Shown here: in pieces, positions 25,244 to 33,151 of the stretch
Position numbering within the stretch: position 1 is the first letter of the stretch
Layout: each line of letters starts with the position of its first letter
Assembly (NCBI GenBank): GCA_964555285.1
Contig: CAZKRM010000004.1
Span: 1-64,000 of the forward strand
DNA: 64,000 nt
Direction: 5' to 3'
Origin: JBBIQV01 sp964555285
GTDB taxonomy: Bacteria > Nitrospirota > Nitrospiria > Nitrospirales > Nitrospiraceae
The notes under the pieces: generated by a model
What the model saw: the letters and a program-made list of their open reading frames with translations, nothing else
Databases searched by the model: none
Told to the model about the DNA's origin: nothing
Made by a program: the position numbers and the translations under genes

Positions 25244-26782
25244 TCAAATCAAGCCGACCTTCTCAGCCTGTTTCGAAGAGAAATAGGCCAGCTTGTTCAA
25301 TGCATTGAGGTAGGCTCTGGCCGACGCCGTGATGGTATCCGTATCGGCACCATGGCCGGACACGGTCCGCCCGTCCTCTTCCAGCCGGACAGAGACCTCA
25401 CCCTGCGCATCGGTTCCGCTCGTGATGGCGTTGACCGCATACATGACAAGCCGGCTCTTGGTTTGAGTCATTGCAGAGATCGTCCGGTAGACCGCGTCCA
25501 CCGGTCCATCGCCGGTGCCGGTATGTGTGAGCGACTTCCCATCAATCTCCAACTCGACCGTCGCGGTCGGCACCCTGTCCGTCCCACTCTCGACATGGAA
25601 TGATTTCAGCACCATGCGCTCGGACATCTTGGCGATCTCTTCCGAAATGATCACCTCGATGTCCTCTTCGTAGATTTCCTTCTTTTGATCGGCCAGCCGC
25701 TTGAACCGCTCGAACGCATGGTTCACTTCCTCATCGGACAGTGTGTATCCCAGCTCCTCCAATCGCTGGCGGAACGCGTGGCGGCCCGACAGCTTTCCCA
25801 TCACCATCTTGCTTTGCATGAGCCCGACCGACTCCGGTCGCATGATCTCATAGGTGGTCTTGTCTTTCAGCAGGCCATCCTGGTGGATGCCGGACGTGTG
25901 GGCGAAGGCATTGGCTCCCACAATCGCCTTGTTGGGCTGGACGACCATACCGGTGATCTTGCTGACCAGCCGGCTCGTCTTCGAGATCTCCTCGGTGTTG
26001 ATCGTGGTGTCGGCGCCATAGAAATCCTTGCGCGTGCGCAGTCCCATGGCGATTTCTTCCAACGATGTGTTCCCGGCCCGCTCCCCGATCCCGTTGATGG
26101 TGCACTCGACCTGGCCGGCTCCCTCGATGACGGCGGCCAAGCTGTTCGCCACCGCCAATCCAAGATCATTGTGGCAATGGACGGAGATGACGGCTTTGGC
26201 GCTGTTCGGGACCCGCTCCCGAATGCCTCGAATGAGCGTCCCGAATTCCTGAGGGACGGCATACCCGACGGTGTCCGGAATGTTGACCGTGCCCGCTCCC
26301 GCCTCAATCACCGCTTCGAGGACTTCGTACAGATAAGACGGATCGGACCGGCTCGCGTCCATCGGGGAGAATTCCACGTCGTCCACGTACATGCGGGCAC
26401 GCTGCACCATCTCCACTGCCCGCTTCTTCGCCTCCTCACGCGTCATGCGAAATTGGTGCTTGAGATGGATATCCGACGTGGACAAGAACGTATGGATGCG
26501 GGCCTTGGGTGCGCCCTTGAGCGCCTCCCAGGCCCGATCGATATCCTCGGGGCGAGCCCGTGCCAGGCTACAGATCGTCGGCCCCTCGACTTCTTGAGCG
26601 ATTCGCCGGACGGCCTCGAAGTCTCCCGGCGAGCTATAGGCAAAGCCGGCCTCGATGATGTCCACGCCTAGACGGGCAAGCTGCTTGGCAATCATGACCT
26701 TCTCTTCCACATTCATGCTCGCGCCGGGCGACTGCTCCCCGTCCCGTAACGTCGTATCGAAAATCCGAATCATCCGTGTCAT
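25244..26782 (-). CDS. leuA: 2-isopropylmalate synthase
   Basis: This 512-residue first enzyme of leucine synthesis condenses acetyl-CoA and 2-oxoisovalerate. Motifs: FDTTLRDGEQSPGASMN, the metal HxH in VISVHCHNDLGLAVANS, GIGERAGNTSLEEIAMGL, and a C-terminal LeuA allosteric domain (TVELEIDGKSLTHTGTGDGP). ATG at 26782 was chosen because GGAGGAGGGG lies just upstream. The open frame continues 23 codons further, into the long inverted repeat, and lacks a ribosome site. Expression is controlled by the T-box leader at 26917-27178. Confidence 0.97.
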   Translation of the reverse strand: MTRMIRIFDTTLRDGEQSPGASMNVEEKVMIAKQLARLGVDIIEAGFAYSSPGDFEAVRRIAQEVEGPTICSLARARPEDIDRAWEALKGAPKARIHTFLSTSDIHLKHQFRMTREEAKKRAVEMVQRARMYVDDVEFSPMDASRSDPSYLYEVLEAVIEAGAGTVNIPDTVGYAVPQEFGTLIRGIRERVPNSAKAVISVHCHNDLGLAVANSLAAVIEGAGQVECTINGIGERAGNTSLEEIAMGLRTRKDFYGADTTINTEEISKTSRLVSKITGMVVQPNKAIVGANAFAHTSGIHQDGLLKDKTTYEIMRPESVGLMQSKMVMGKLSGRHAFRQRLEELGYTLSDEEVNHAFERFKRLADQKKEIYEEDIEVIISEEIAKMSERMVLKSFHVESGTDRVPTATVELEIDGKSLTHTGTGDGPVDAVYRTISAMTQTKSRLVMYAVNAITSGTDAQGEVSVRLEEDGRTVSGHGADTDTITASARAYLNALNKLAYFSSKQAEKVGLI

Positions 26783-26816
26783 AGCATTACCCCTCCTCCA
26801 TACCACGATGTTCTCT

Positions 26817-26913
26817 GGAATGGAGGCTGAGTCGGTCTCCCCTGCGCGCATCGACCGAGCACTTTCCGAAGTGCGGGGTCTGCGAGCACCGAGACCGACT
26901 CAGCCTCCATTCC
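26817..26913. repeat. 23-bp perfect inverted repeat with 51-base loop, upstream of leuA
   Basis: Arms 26817-26839 and 26891-26913 are exact reverse complements (arm begins GGAATGGAGGCTGAG). The loop contains a second short hairpin, GCACTT-TCCG-AAGTGC. The element lies between the T-box terminator and the leuA ribosome site. It lacks a T-run, and its origin (small mobile palindromic element or RNA control structure) is unknown. Confidence 0.8.
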
Positions 26914-26916
26914 CTG

Positions 26917-26957
26917 AAAACGCAAAAGCCTCCGCCCCACTTCAGGGACGAAGGCTT
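26917..26957 (-). terminator. T-box intrinsic terminator
   Basis: A 13-bp stem (26957-26945 with 26938-26926, three G-U pairs) is followed by TTGCGTTTT. Its left arm overlaps the antiterminator strand CCCTG, giving the two mutually exclusive folds expected for a T-box. Confidence 0.85.
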
Positions 26958-27178
26958 CACGCGCTTCGTGGTACCACCCTGATTCGGCGCCGGGCAATCG
27001 ATCCGGTTGCCCCTCGCCCTTCATCTGCACCCTTCACGGGGGTGATGCGGAGCCCATTACTCTCCTGAGATTTCACGGGCCCGGCTCGGAGGTGAGTTCA
27101 GCGATCTGCGGGCTGGTTTGCACCATCCACCAGCTCTCTCTCTTCCGCACCGACCGCCTACTAGTCCTCGTCGTCGCC
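26917..27178 (-). promoter_or_regulatory. leucine T-box riboswitch of leuA
   Basis: The leader RNA contains all main T-box parts. Stem I begins GACGAGGACTAGTAGG, with the conserved AGTA, then AGAGAGAG and the distal loop CTGGTGGATGGTGC/AAACCAG. The specifier loop reads GAA-CTC-A (CTC at 27096-27094, a leucine codon) followed by CCTC, pairing with GAGG. The T-box itself is AGGGTGGTACCACG at 26980-26967, with CAGGG able to pair with downstream CCCTG (antiterminator). A terminator stem follows. Uncharged tRNA-Leu(GAG) is expected to bind and allow leuA transcription. The leader abuts the pssA stop. Confidence 0.9.
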
Positions 27179-27179
27179 G

Positions 27180-27992
27180 TTAGTCTTTCCTGTCCAAAAC
27201 CGGCGCGTCGGGTTTGGCTGAGCCCCGCTTCCCAACGAATACCTTCATCAGGAAACCAACGCCCCGTTCCACCGGTCCCGACAGCGCATACCCTGCAAAC
27301 ATCGCAAATAACATAACCTGGGGCCACGCCACAACCAGCATCAATCCAAGGATGCCCCAGACCAGATAGGTGAAATGTTGCCTGCCGCGGAACTTGAGAT
27401 CCTTGAAGCTTCGATACTTGATCGTGCTGACCATGAGGAACGCCAGCGCCAGCGTGATGACCAAAATCAGCAGCGGCTTGACCTCGGCCCCCATCCGGAC
27501 GATGTGGTGGTCGAAGATCACCAGCGACGCCACCACGCCGGCAGCAGCCGGAATCGCGAGGCCCGTAAAATACTTGCTGTCCGCGCTCGCCACGGTCGCG
27601 TTGAATCGGGCCAGCCGGACAGCGCCGAGCGCGACATAGGCGAACATCACGGCAGCCCCGAACATGCCTTGGCCGCTCAAGGCCCATGAATAGATCAGTA
27701 GGCCCGGCGCGACGCCGAACGACACCACGTCGGACAGGGAGTCGTACTCCAGGCCGAACGGACTGGTGCTGTTCGTCAGACGGGCCGACTTCCCATCCAG
27801 AACATCGAACACCATCGCAACGAGGATGGCAATCGCCGCCGCCATGTAGTTCGCGTCGAACACGGACAAGATCGCGAACACACCGCAGAAGAGATTGCCG
27901 GTCGTGAGGAGGTTGGGGATGAGATAGACGCCGCGCCGCCGCTTTCCTTCCTTCGCCTTCGCGAAGGCGCCTCGAAACCCTGAACCTTTCAT
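27180..27992 (-). CDS. pssA: CDP-diacylglycerol-serine O-phosphatidyltransferase
   Basis: This 270-residue membrane enzyme makes phosphatidylserine from CDP-diacylglycerol and serine. The CDP-alcohol phosphotransferase signature is complete: DVLDGKSARLTNST, then FGLEYDSLSDVVSFG (DG..AR...G...D...D). Several TM helices follow. It overlaps psd by 4 bases, and psd acts next in the pathway. The stop codon is directly followed by the leuA T-box. Confidence 0.95.
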   Translation of the reverse strand: MKGSGFRGAFAKAKEGKRRRGVYLIPNLLTTGNLFCGVFAILSVFDANYMAAAIAILVAMVFDVLDGKSARLTNSTSPFGLEYDSLSDVVSFGVAPGLLIYSWALSGQGMFGAAVMFAYVALGAVRLARFNATVASADSKYFTGLAIPAAAGVVASLVIFDHHIVRMGAEVKPLLILVITLALAFLMVSTIKYRSFKDLKFRGRQHFTYLVWGILGLMLVVAWPQVMLFAMFAGYALSGPVERGVGFLMKVFVGKRGSAKPDAPVLDRKD

Positions 27993-28639
27993 CGGAGTTC
28001 TCCCACAATGGTTTCTCCACCCTTGACCCGGTCCCCCACAGCCACGCGCACCACCGTGCCTAACGGCAAGAAGGTATCCATGCGAGACCCGAACCGGATG
28101 AGCCCGAAACGCTCACCTCGCTGCACGCGGTCACCAGGCGCCACCCAACACACAATGCGGCGCGCAATCAACCCGGCCACCTGCACACAGAGCACTTTCG
28201 CACCGGACGCGGTTCGCAGCATGAGTGCATTCTGTTCATTTCTGATGGTTGCGTCGGGACGGCTCGCCACCAGGAATTGCCCCGGCTGATACACGACATC
28301 CTCGACGGCCCCCTCACAGGGAATGCGGTTCACATGGACATCGAACACGTTCAAGAAAATACTGAGGCGAATGCTTTTCTCTTTCAGGAAACGCGGCTCG
28401 AACTCTTCATCGATCGCGAGCACCCGACCATCGCCCGGCGCCACGACCATTCCCGGTTGCTGAGGAATGGTTCGGCTCGGGTTCCTGAAAAACCAGGCCG
28501 TAAAGAGCGTCAGCCCACCGAACAACCCAGCCGGTAGGGGCCAGCCGAACCACCCCATCAGAAGCGCCAGGCTTCCCACGCTTCCCACGAAGGGAATCCC
28601 CTCTTTCACAATCGGGATGCCGGCAGCGCGATCCGCCAT
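27989..28639 (-). CDS. psd: phosphatidylserine decarboxylase, short form
   Basis: A proenzyme of about 216 residues that converts phosphatidylserine to phosphatidylethanolamine. It has a hydrophobic N-terminus (LALLMGWFGWPLPAGLF), then FLNVFDVHVNRIPCEG, and the self-cleavage Gly-Ser in LIRFGSRMDTFLP that yields the pyruvoyl group. The ATG at 28639 follows GGGGGAGGA closely; upstream ATGs (to 28678) add residues without homology. It is co-transcribed with pssA. Confidence 0.92.
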   Translation of the reverse strand: MADRAAGIPIVKEGIPFVGSVGSLALLMGWFGWPLPAGLFGGLTLFTAWFFRNPSRTIPQQPGMVVAPGDGRVLAIDEEFEPRFLKEKSIRLSIFLNVFDVHVNRIPCEGAVEDVVYQPGQFLVASRPDATIRNEQNALMLRTASGAKVLCVQVAGLIARRIVCWVAPGDRVQRGERFGLIRFGSRMDTFLPLGTVVRVAVGDRVKGGETIVGELR

Positions 28640-28685
28640 TCCTCCCCCGTGTGACCGTCTCATTCCAGTCATGAACATTCTGCGC

Positions 28686-29699
28686 TCAGTTCTTGTTCTT
28701 GTCGACCAACTGATCCTTTTTGAGCCAGGGCATCATCGCCCGCAGCCGCGCGCCCACTTCCTCGATCGGATGCGCTTCCCCCTTGGCCAGCAGCGCGTTG
28801 TACACCGGCCGGTTGGCCTGGTTCTCAAGCACCCACTCCTTCGCAAACTGGCCGCTCTGGATTTCGGTCAGAATCTTCTTCATTTCTTTCTTCGTCTCGT
28901 CCGTCACGATGCGGGGCCCCCTCGTCACATCCCCGTACTTGGCCGTGGTACTGATCGAGTACCGCATGTTGGCGATGCCGCCTTGATAAATCAGGTCGAC
29001 GATCAGCTTCACTTCGTGCAAACATTCGAAATAGGCCATCTCCGGCGAATAGCCGGCTTCAACGAGGGTCTCGTAGCCTGCCTGGATCATGGATGTCAGG
29101 CCACCGCAGAGCACCACTTGCTCGCCGAACAGGTCGGTCTCGGTTTCTTCCCGGAACGTGGTTTCGATCACACCTGCCCGCCCACCGCCGATCGCGCTGG
29201 CGTAGGCCAGCCCCACCTGACGCGTGTTGCCGCTGGGGTCCTGGTGAACGGCCAACAATGCAGGGACACCGCTCCCTTTCGAATACTCCGACCGAACCAG
29301 ATGGCCGGGCCCCTTCGGTGCAACCATGAACACGTTCATATTCGCAGGCGGGACGATTTGGCCGAAATGGATGTTGAAGCCGTGACCGAAGGCGAGATAG
29401 GAGCCGGCCTTCAGATTCGGTGCAATCTCCTGGCGATAGATCGCCGCCTGGGCTTCGTCCGGTGCCAGAATCATGATCACCTCGGATGCTTTGACGGCAT
29501 CGGCTACGGGCATCACTTTCAAGCCACTCTGCTCGGCTTTCCGCCACGAGTTCCCTTCCCGCAGCCCGACCACCACGTTCACACCGCTCTCTTTCATATT
29601 GAGCGCATGGGCGTGCCCCTGACTCCCATAGCCGATGACGGCCACTTTCTTGCTGCGAATCTGTTGAAGATCGGCATCCTGATCGTAGTAAATCTTCAT
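28686..29699 (-). CDS. ilvC: ketol-acid reductoisomerase (class I)
   Basis: This 337-residue NADPH- and Mg-dependent enzyme is the second common step of valine and isoleucine synthesis. The N-terminus is MKIYYDQDADLQQIRSKKVA. The dinucleotide motif is VIGYGSQGHAHALNMKESG with VVGLREGNSW. The metal-binding region includes DLFGEQVVLCGG and ETLVEAGYSPEMAYFECLHE. ATG at 29699 was chosen over an upstream in-frame ATG because CCAGGAGTC precedes it and homologues start there. It follows ilvN. Confidence 0.97.
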   Translation of the reverse strand: MKIYYDQDADLQQIRSKKVAVIGYGSQGHAHALNMKESGVNVVVGLREGNSWRKAEQSGLKVMPVADAVKASEVIMILAPDEAQAAIYRQEIAPNLKAGSYLAFGHGFNIHFGQIVPPANMNVFMVAPKGPGHLVRSEYSKGSGVPALLAVHQDPSGNTRQVGLAYASAIGGGRAGVIETTFREETETDLFGEQVVLCGGLTSMIQAGYETLVEAGYSPEMAYFECLHEVKLIVDLIYQGGIANMRYSISTTAKYGDVTRGPRIVTDETKKEMKKILTEIQSGQFAKEWVLENQANRPVYNALLAKGEAHPIEEVGARLRAMMPWLKKDQLVDKNKN

Positions 29700-29774
29700 C
29701 GCTGACTCCTGGGTGATCGTGTTGTGTCTCTCGGAAACGCAAAGCCACGTCGTCGTAGCCGGAAGGAGCACGTC

Positions 29775-30293
29775 CTACTCGCGGGCGACCTTTTTCGGCT
29801 GGGCGACCGCAGGACGAATCGGTTCGCGGGCGATCGCCACGCGACCGGTCCGCACCAATTCCTTGATGCCGAGCGGCTGGAGCAGATTGATGATCGCCTC
29901 GATCTTTTTCTGGTCGCCCGTCACCTCGATCGTATACGTGGTCGGGGTCGAGTCGATCACGTTCGCGCGAAAGATGTCGGCAATGCGCAGCGCTTCAGCT
30001 CGGTCTTCGGACCTGGTGTGGACCTTGATCAACGCGGTTTCGCGGGAGACGAACTCGCTCTCATTGAGGTCCACGACCTTGATGATGTCGATGAGCTTAT
30101 TCAGCTGCTTGACGATCTGCTCGACAATGCGATCGTCGCCCGACGTCACGATGGTCATCTGCGACATTGACGGGTCGAGCGTCGGCGCCACCGACAGGCT
30201 CTCGATGTTAAAACCCCGCCCGCTGAAGAGGCCCGCGACTCTCGACAGCACACCGAATTTGTTCTCGACTGTGACTGAAACGATATGTTCCAT
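29775..30293 (-). CDS. ilvN: acetolactate synthase small subunit
   Basis: A 172-residue regulatory subunit with an N-terminal ACT domain (MEHIVSVTVENKFGVLSRVA, LFSGRGFNIESLSVAPT) that binds valine for feedback inhibition, and a C-terminal domain (RVAIAREPIRP). Size and motifs are typical of IlvH/IlvN. It follows ilvB after a 99-base gap holding a composite palindrome. Confidence 0.95.
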   Translation of the reverse strand: MEHIVSVTVENKFGVLSRVAGLFSGRGFNIESLSVAPTLDPSMSQMTIVTSGDDRIVEQIVKQLNKLIDIIKVVDLNESEFVSRETALIKVHTRSEDRAEALRIADIFRANVIDSTPTTYTIEVTGDQKKIEAIINLLQPLGIKELVRTGRVAIAREPIRPAVAQPKKVARE

Positions 30294-30304
30294 AAGCTAC
30301 CGAA

Positions 30305-30388
30305 GAGCTAATGGCCCATGGCAAATAGCTCAATAGCCAGAGGCGGAGGCTGCTAACTCCGAGCCATAGGCTATAAGCCATAGGCCCT
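30305..30388. repeat. composite palindrome (ATAGCTC/GGCTAT words)
   Basis: The words TGGCCCATGGCAAATAGC and CAATAGCC are mirrored by GGCTATAAGCCATAGGCC. It fills the gap between ilvB and ilvN. Related words recur at 42370-42436. Confidence 0.55.
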
Positions 30389-30392
30389 TGTT

Positions 30393-32168
30393 TCACGCCG
30401 TCAGGATCGTGTCTTTGTCTTCCGGGGCCACTTTTCCGCCTGCGGCCTGCTTTTTCTTCAACTCCGGCGGATCTTCCAGAAGCATCTCATGGTTACAGCC
30501 ACCGGCCGGGATCATCGGGTAGCAGTTCTCGTAGGGATGGGTCGGAACGTCAACGATCACGGGTTTATCGACCGCGATGGCCTCCTTGAGCACGCTATCA
30601 AGATCTGCAACCTTGCTCGCCCGTAAGCCCACTGCGCCGTACGCTTCAGCCAATTTCACGAAATCCGGAGTCGTATCCAGATAACTGGAGGCATACCGGC
30701 CTTCGTAGAAGAGATCCTGCCACTGGCGAACCATCCCGTGGAATCGATTGTTCAGGATAATGACCTTCACCGGCAGCTTACTCACCACGGCCGTTGCCAT
30801 CTCCTGCATGTTCATCTGCACGCTCCCATCGCCGGCGACACAGAGGACCAATCGGCCGGGAAACGCCGCCTGGGCACCCATCGCCGCGGGAAACCCGAAC
30901 CCCATCGTACCAAGACCGCCGGAGGTCAACCACCGGTTCGGTTTCGCGAGCTTAAAGTACTGGGCGGTCCACATCTGATGTTGCCCGACATCGGTCGAGA
31001 CGATCGGATCGCGATCCTTCGTCAGTTCGTAGAGCCGCTTGACCACGTGTTGCGGCTTGATCGGACCTTCAGCTTCCTGCCGATAGGTCAAGGGATGTGC
31101 GGCCTGCCACTCCCGAATCTGATCCCACCAAGGCTTGCGCAATGCGTCCTGATCGCCGTTCACGGTCGCGCGCAGAATCTGATTCAATTCGCGCAACACC
31201 ATCTTGCAATCGCCGACGATCGGAATATCCACGTTGACGTTCTTCCGAATCGACGTCGGATCGATGTCGATGTGAATAACCTTGGCATAGGGACAGAACT
31301 CGGCCACCTTGCCGGTCACCCGGTCGTCGAAGCGGGCGCCGACCGCGATGACGAGATCGGAGTAATGCACGGCCATGTTCGCGCAATAGGTGCCGTGCAT
31401 CCCCAGCATCCCCATGGACAACGGGTGCTCGCCGGGAAATGCGCCCAGCCCCATCAAGGTCATATCCACGGGAATGTGCGTCATCTCCGCCAACTCGATC
31501 AACTCCTGCGACGCCCCCGAAAAAACCACGCCCCCGCCCACATAGAGAACCGGCTTCTTGGCCTTCATGATGGCCTCGGCCGCCTGCTTGATCTGCCACT
31601 TATTGCCTTCGTAAGTCGGGTTGTACCCACGAATGGACACGGAGTTGGGATAGTGGAACTCCGCCTTGTTCATGGACACGTCCTTCGGAATGTCCACGAG
31701 CACCGGGCCAGGCCGCCCAGTTGTGGCAAGGTAGAACGCCTCCTTGATCGTCGTGGCGAGATCGTTTACGTCTTTGACCAGGAAGTTGTACTTGGTGCAG
31801 GGACGGCTCAACCCGATGTTATCGGCTTCCTGAAACGCGTCGTTGCCGATCAGGTTGGTCGACACCTGCCCACTAAAGCAGACCAGTGGAACGGAATCCA
31901 TGTAGGCATCCGCCAGCGCCGTAATGACGTTCGTCATGCCCGGCCCGGAGGTCACCAGGCACACCCCGGCTTTTCCGGTCGCCTTGGCATAGCCTTCGGC
32001 CATGTGACCGGCCCCCTGCTCATGGCGCGTCAGCACGACCTGCACGTCGTTCTGTTGGTGAAGCATGTCAAATATTTTCAGGACGACGCCTCCCGGCAAG
32101 GCAAAAATCGTCTTCACACCCTCACGCCGCAGGCACTCGATAAAAATTTCTGCTCCGCTCATCTTCAT
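30393..32168 (-). CDS. ilvB: acetolactate synthase large subunit
   Basis: This 591-residue ThDP enzyme condenses pyruvate, or pyruvate with 2-oxobutyrate. Domains in order: N-terminal ThDP-binding (GGVVLKIFDMLHQQN, LTRHEQGAGHMAEGYAKATG), central (VLYVGGGVVFSGASQEL, VGARFDDRVTGKVAEF), and C-terminal (GLGTMGFGFPAAMGAQ, AGDGSVQMNMQEMATA, LNNRFHGMVRQWQ). GAGGGGAGG precedes the ATG at 32168, and a second ATG lies two codons in. The start overlaps the stop of a possible 28-codon leader ORF. Confidence 0.97.
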   Translation of the reverse strand: MKMSGAEIFIECLRREGVKTIFALPGGVVLKIFDMLHQQNDVQVVLTRHEQGAGHMAEGYAKATGKAGVCLVTSGPGMTNVITALADAYMDSVPLVCFSGQVSTNLIGNDAFQEADNIGLSRPCTKYNFLVKDVNDLATTIKEAFYLATTGRPGPVLVDIPKDVSMNKAEFHYPNSVSIRGYNPTYEGNKWQIKQAAEAIMKAKKPVLYVGGGVVFSGASQELIELAEMTHIPVDMTLMGLGAFPGEHPLSMGMLGMHGTYCANMAVHYSDLVIAVGARFDDRVTGKVAEFCPYAKVIHIDIDPTSIRKNVNVDIPIVGDCKMVLRELNQILRATVNGDQDALRKPWWDQIREWQAAHPLTYRQEAEGPIKPQHVVKRLYELTKDRDPIVSTDVGQHQMWTAQYFKLAKPNRWLTSGGLGTMGFGFPAAMGAQAAFPGRLVLCVAGDGSVQMNMQEMATAVVSKLPVKVIILNNRFHGMVRQWQDLFYEGRYASSYLDTTPDFVKLAEAYGAVGLRASKVADLDSVLKEAIAVDKPVIVDVPTHPYENCYPMIPAGGCNHEMLLEDPPELKKKQAAGGKVAPEDKDTILTA

Positions 32169-32251
32169 ATGAACCTCCCCTCGAACTCTACCGACGCGAG
32201 CCAGTAGAGGGGATGCTGATCCGTTTTCGCCGAGGACCAGGAAGACACCAT
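32165..32251 (-). CDS. possible 28-codon leader ORF overlapping the ilvB start
   Basis: An ATG at 32251 with GAGG six bases upstream opens a 28-codon frame (begins MVSSWSSAKTDQHPLYW). Its TGA overlaps the ilvB ATG as ATGA. It lies within the transcript predicted from the ilvB promoter. It has three Trp and few branched-chain codons, so it does not look like a classical attenuator peptide. Coupling translation to ilvB is an inference; it may be chance. Confidence 0.35.
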   Translation of the reverse strand: MVSSWSSAKTDQHPLYWLASVEFEGRFI

Positions 32252-32300
32252 CCCAGCCTCACAGGCGATCTCACTGAAAAATCAATGGGTAGGGTGCGCG

Positions 32301-32329
32301 ATCCTACCATCGTGCACAGAACACGTCAA
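32301..32329 (-). promoter_or_regulatory. predicted ilvB promoter
   Basis: TTGACG (32329-32324), a 17-base spacer and TAGGAT (32306-32301) form a near-consensus promoter. The start near 32294 gives a leader of about 125 bases. Confidence 0.65.
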
Positions 32330-32434
32330 TAGATTCGCGCCCCCTTCGGAAAGATCGGGACTGACGTGACAGGCCTTGAGAGGCAATGGTAACGTGGCCG
32401 TCGTGACGCTCCTTGAGGACCTTGAGTAAAGAAC

Positions 32435-32734
32435 ATGCTCCACCTCACCGTCCTATCCCGCAAAGCCTGTCATCTCTGCGACGTGACCTATCGGATTGCG
32501 CTCCATCTCCAACAGGAACTAGAGTTTGAACTCACAAAGATCGATGTGGACCAGGATCGCTCTCTGGCCGAGCAGTACAGCAGTCGGATCCCTGTAGTCC
32601 TCATCAATCAAGAAGAAGCCTGCGCGGGGAAAGTGACGGAAGGGGACCTGCGTCGGGCAATAAAAAAAGCGCGTCGGAGTCGACCGATAAGCCGGATTCT
32701 GTCCCGCCTGAAGCGTCTGCTCACGCGGCGGTGA
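32435..32734 (+). CDS. glutaredoxin-like protein (DUF836)
   Basis: A 99-residue thioredoxin-fold protein with the redox motif CHLC near residues 12-15 (LSRKACHLCDVTYRI) and the cis-proline loop SSRIPVVLINQEE. The fold is complete by about residue 78. The last 20 or so residues (Arg/Lys/Ser/Leu-rich) come from DNA antisense to the 3' end of rnpB and are probably not part of the functional domain. Role unknown; likely a cytoplasmic thiol oxidoreductase or assembly factor. It stands alone on the plus strand. Confidence 0.8.
   Translation: MLHLTVLSRKACHLCDVTYRIALHLQQELEFELTKIDVDQDRSLAEQYSSRIPVVLINQEEACAGKVTEGDLRRAIKKARRSRPISRILSRLKRLLTRR
32659..32669 (-). terminator. rnpB T-run terminator
   Basis: A CTTTTTTTATT stretch follows the 3' strand of helix P1 and lies inside the glutaredoxin-like coding region, where it encodes part of the Lys-Lys stretch on the other strand. 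Confidence 0.6.
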
Positions 32735-33074
32735 TCATTTCTCTGGGACTCGAGTTGCCCCGAGCCTCAAGCGACCTACCCGAGAACCTCGGCCGGGCCA
32801 GCCTTTCTGGATGCGCGAGCACCCAGGCGTCCTCCTATTTGGCCTTGCTCCGGGCGACGCTTGCCGGCCAGCCGTGTCACCACGACCGCGGTAGGCTCTT
32901 ACCCCACCATTTCACCCTTGCCTGAGCCCTCACGGGCCATCGGCGGTATGCTTTCTGTTGCGCCGGTGTCGGATCGCTCCGCCTGGGAGTTACCCAGCGC
33001 CCTGCCCTTGGAGTCCGGACTTTCCTCTCATCGCGGAACCGCGATGAGCGATCACCCAGTCAACTCCAACGCGC
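32670..33074 (-). ncRNA. rnpB: RNase P RNA, bacterial type A
   Basis: The catalytic RNA of RNase P, about 405 nt. The 5' conserved block GAGGAAAGTCCGGAC lies at 33027-33013. The 3' block ACAGAATCCGGCTTATCGG lies at 32702-32684. The ends, 33073-33059 and 32684-32670, form a 15-bp P1 helix with a few G-U pairs. A T-rich stretch (CTTTTTTTATT, reading into 32669-32660) follows as terminator. Its own promoter fits exactly. The 3' 65 bases are antisense to the end of the glutaredoxin-like gene. Confidence 0.96.
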
Positions 33075-33080
33075 AGGGTC

Positions 33081-33109
33081 AGTATAAAAGCGATGAACTT
33101 CCGTTTCAA
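33081..33109 (-). promoter_or_regulatory. rnpB promoter
   Basis: TTGAAA (33109-33104), a 17-base spacer and TATACT (33086-33081). The expected start near 33074 coincides with the 5' side of the P1 helix, which independently supports both calls. Confidence 0.75.
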
Positions 33110-33151
33110 GCATGGCCCACGCTCACGCATGAAACGTCTTGTGCCCGACTA

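Noticed and set aside
30738..32207. 489-residue open frame antisense to ilvB
   Set aside because: Mirror of a conserved gene; His/Arg-rich and without motifs.
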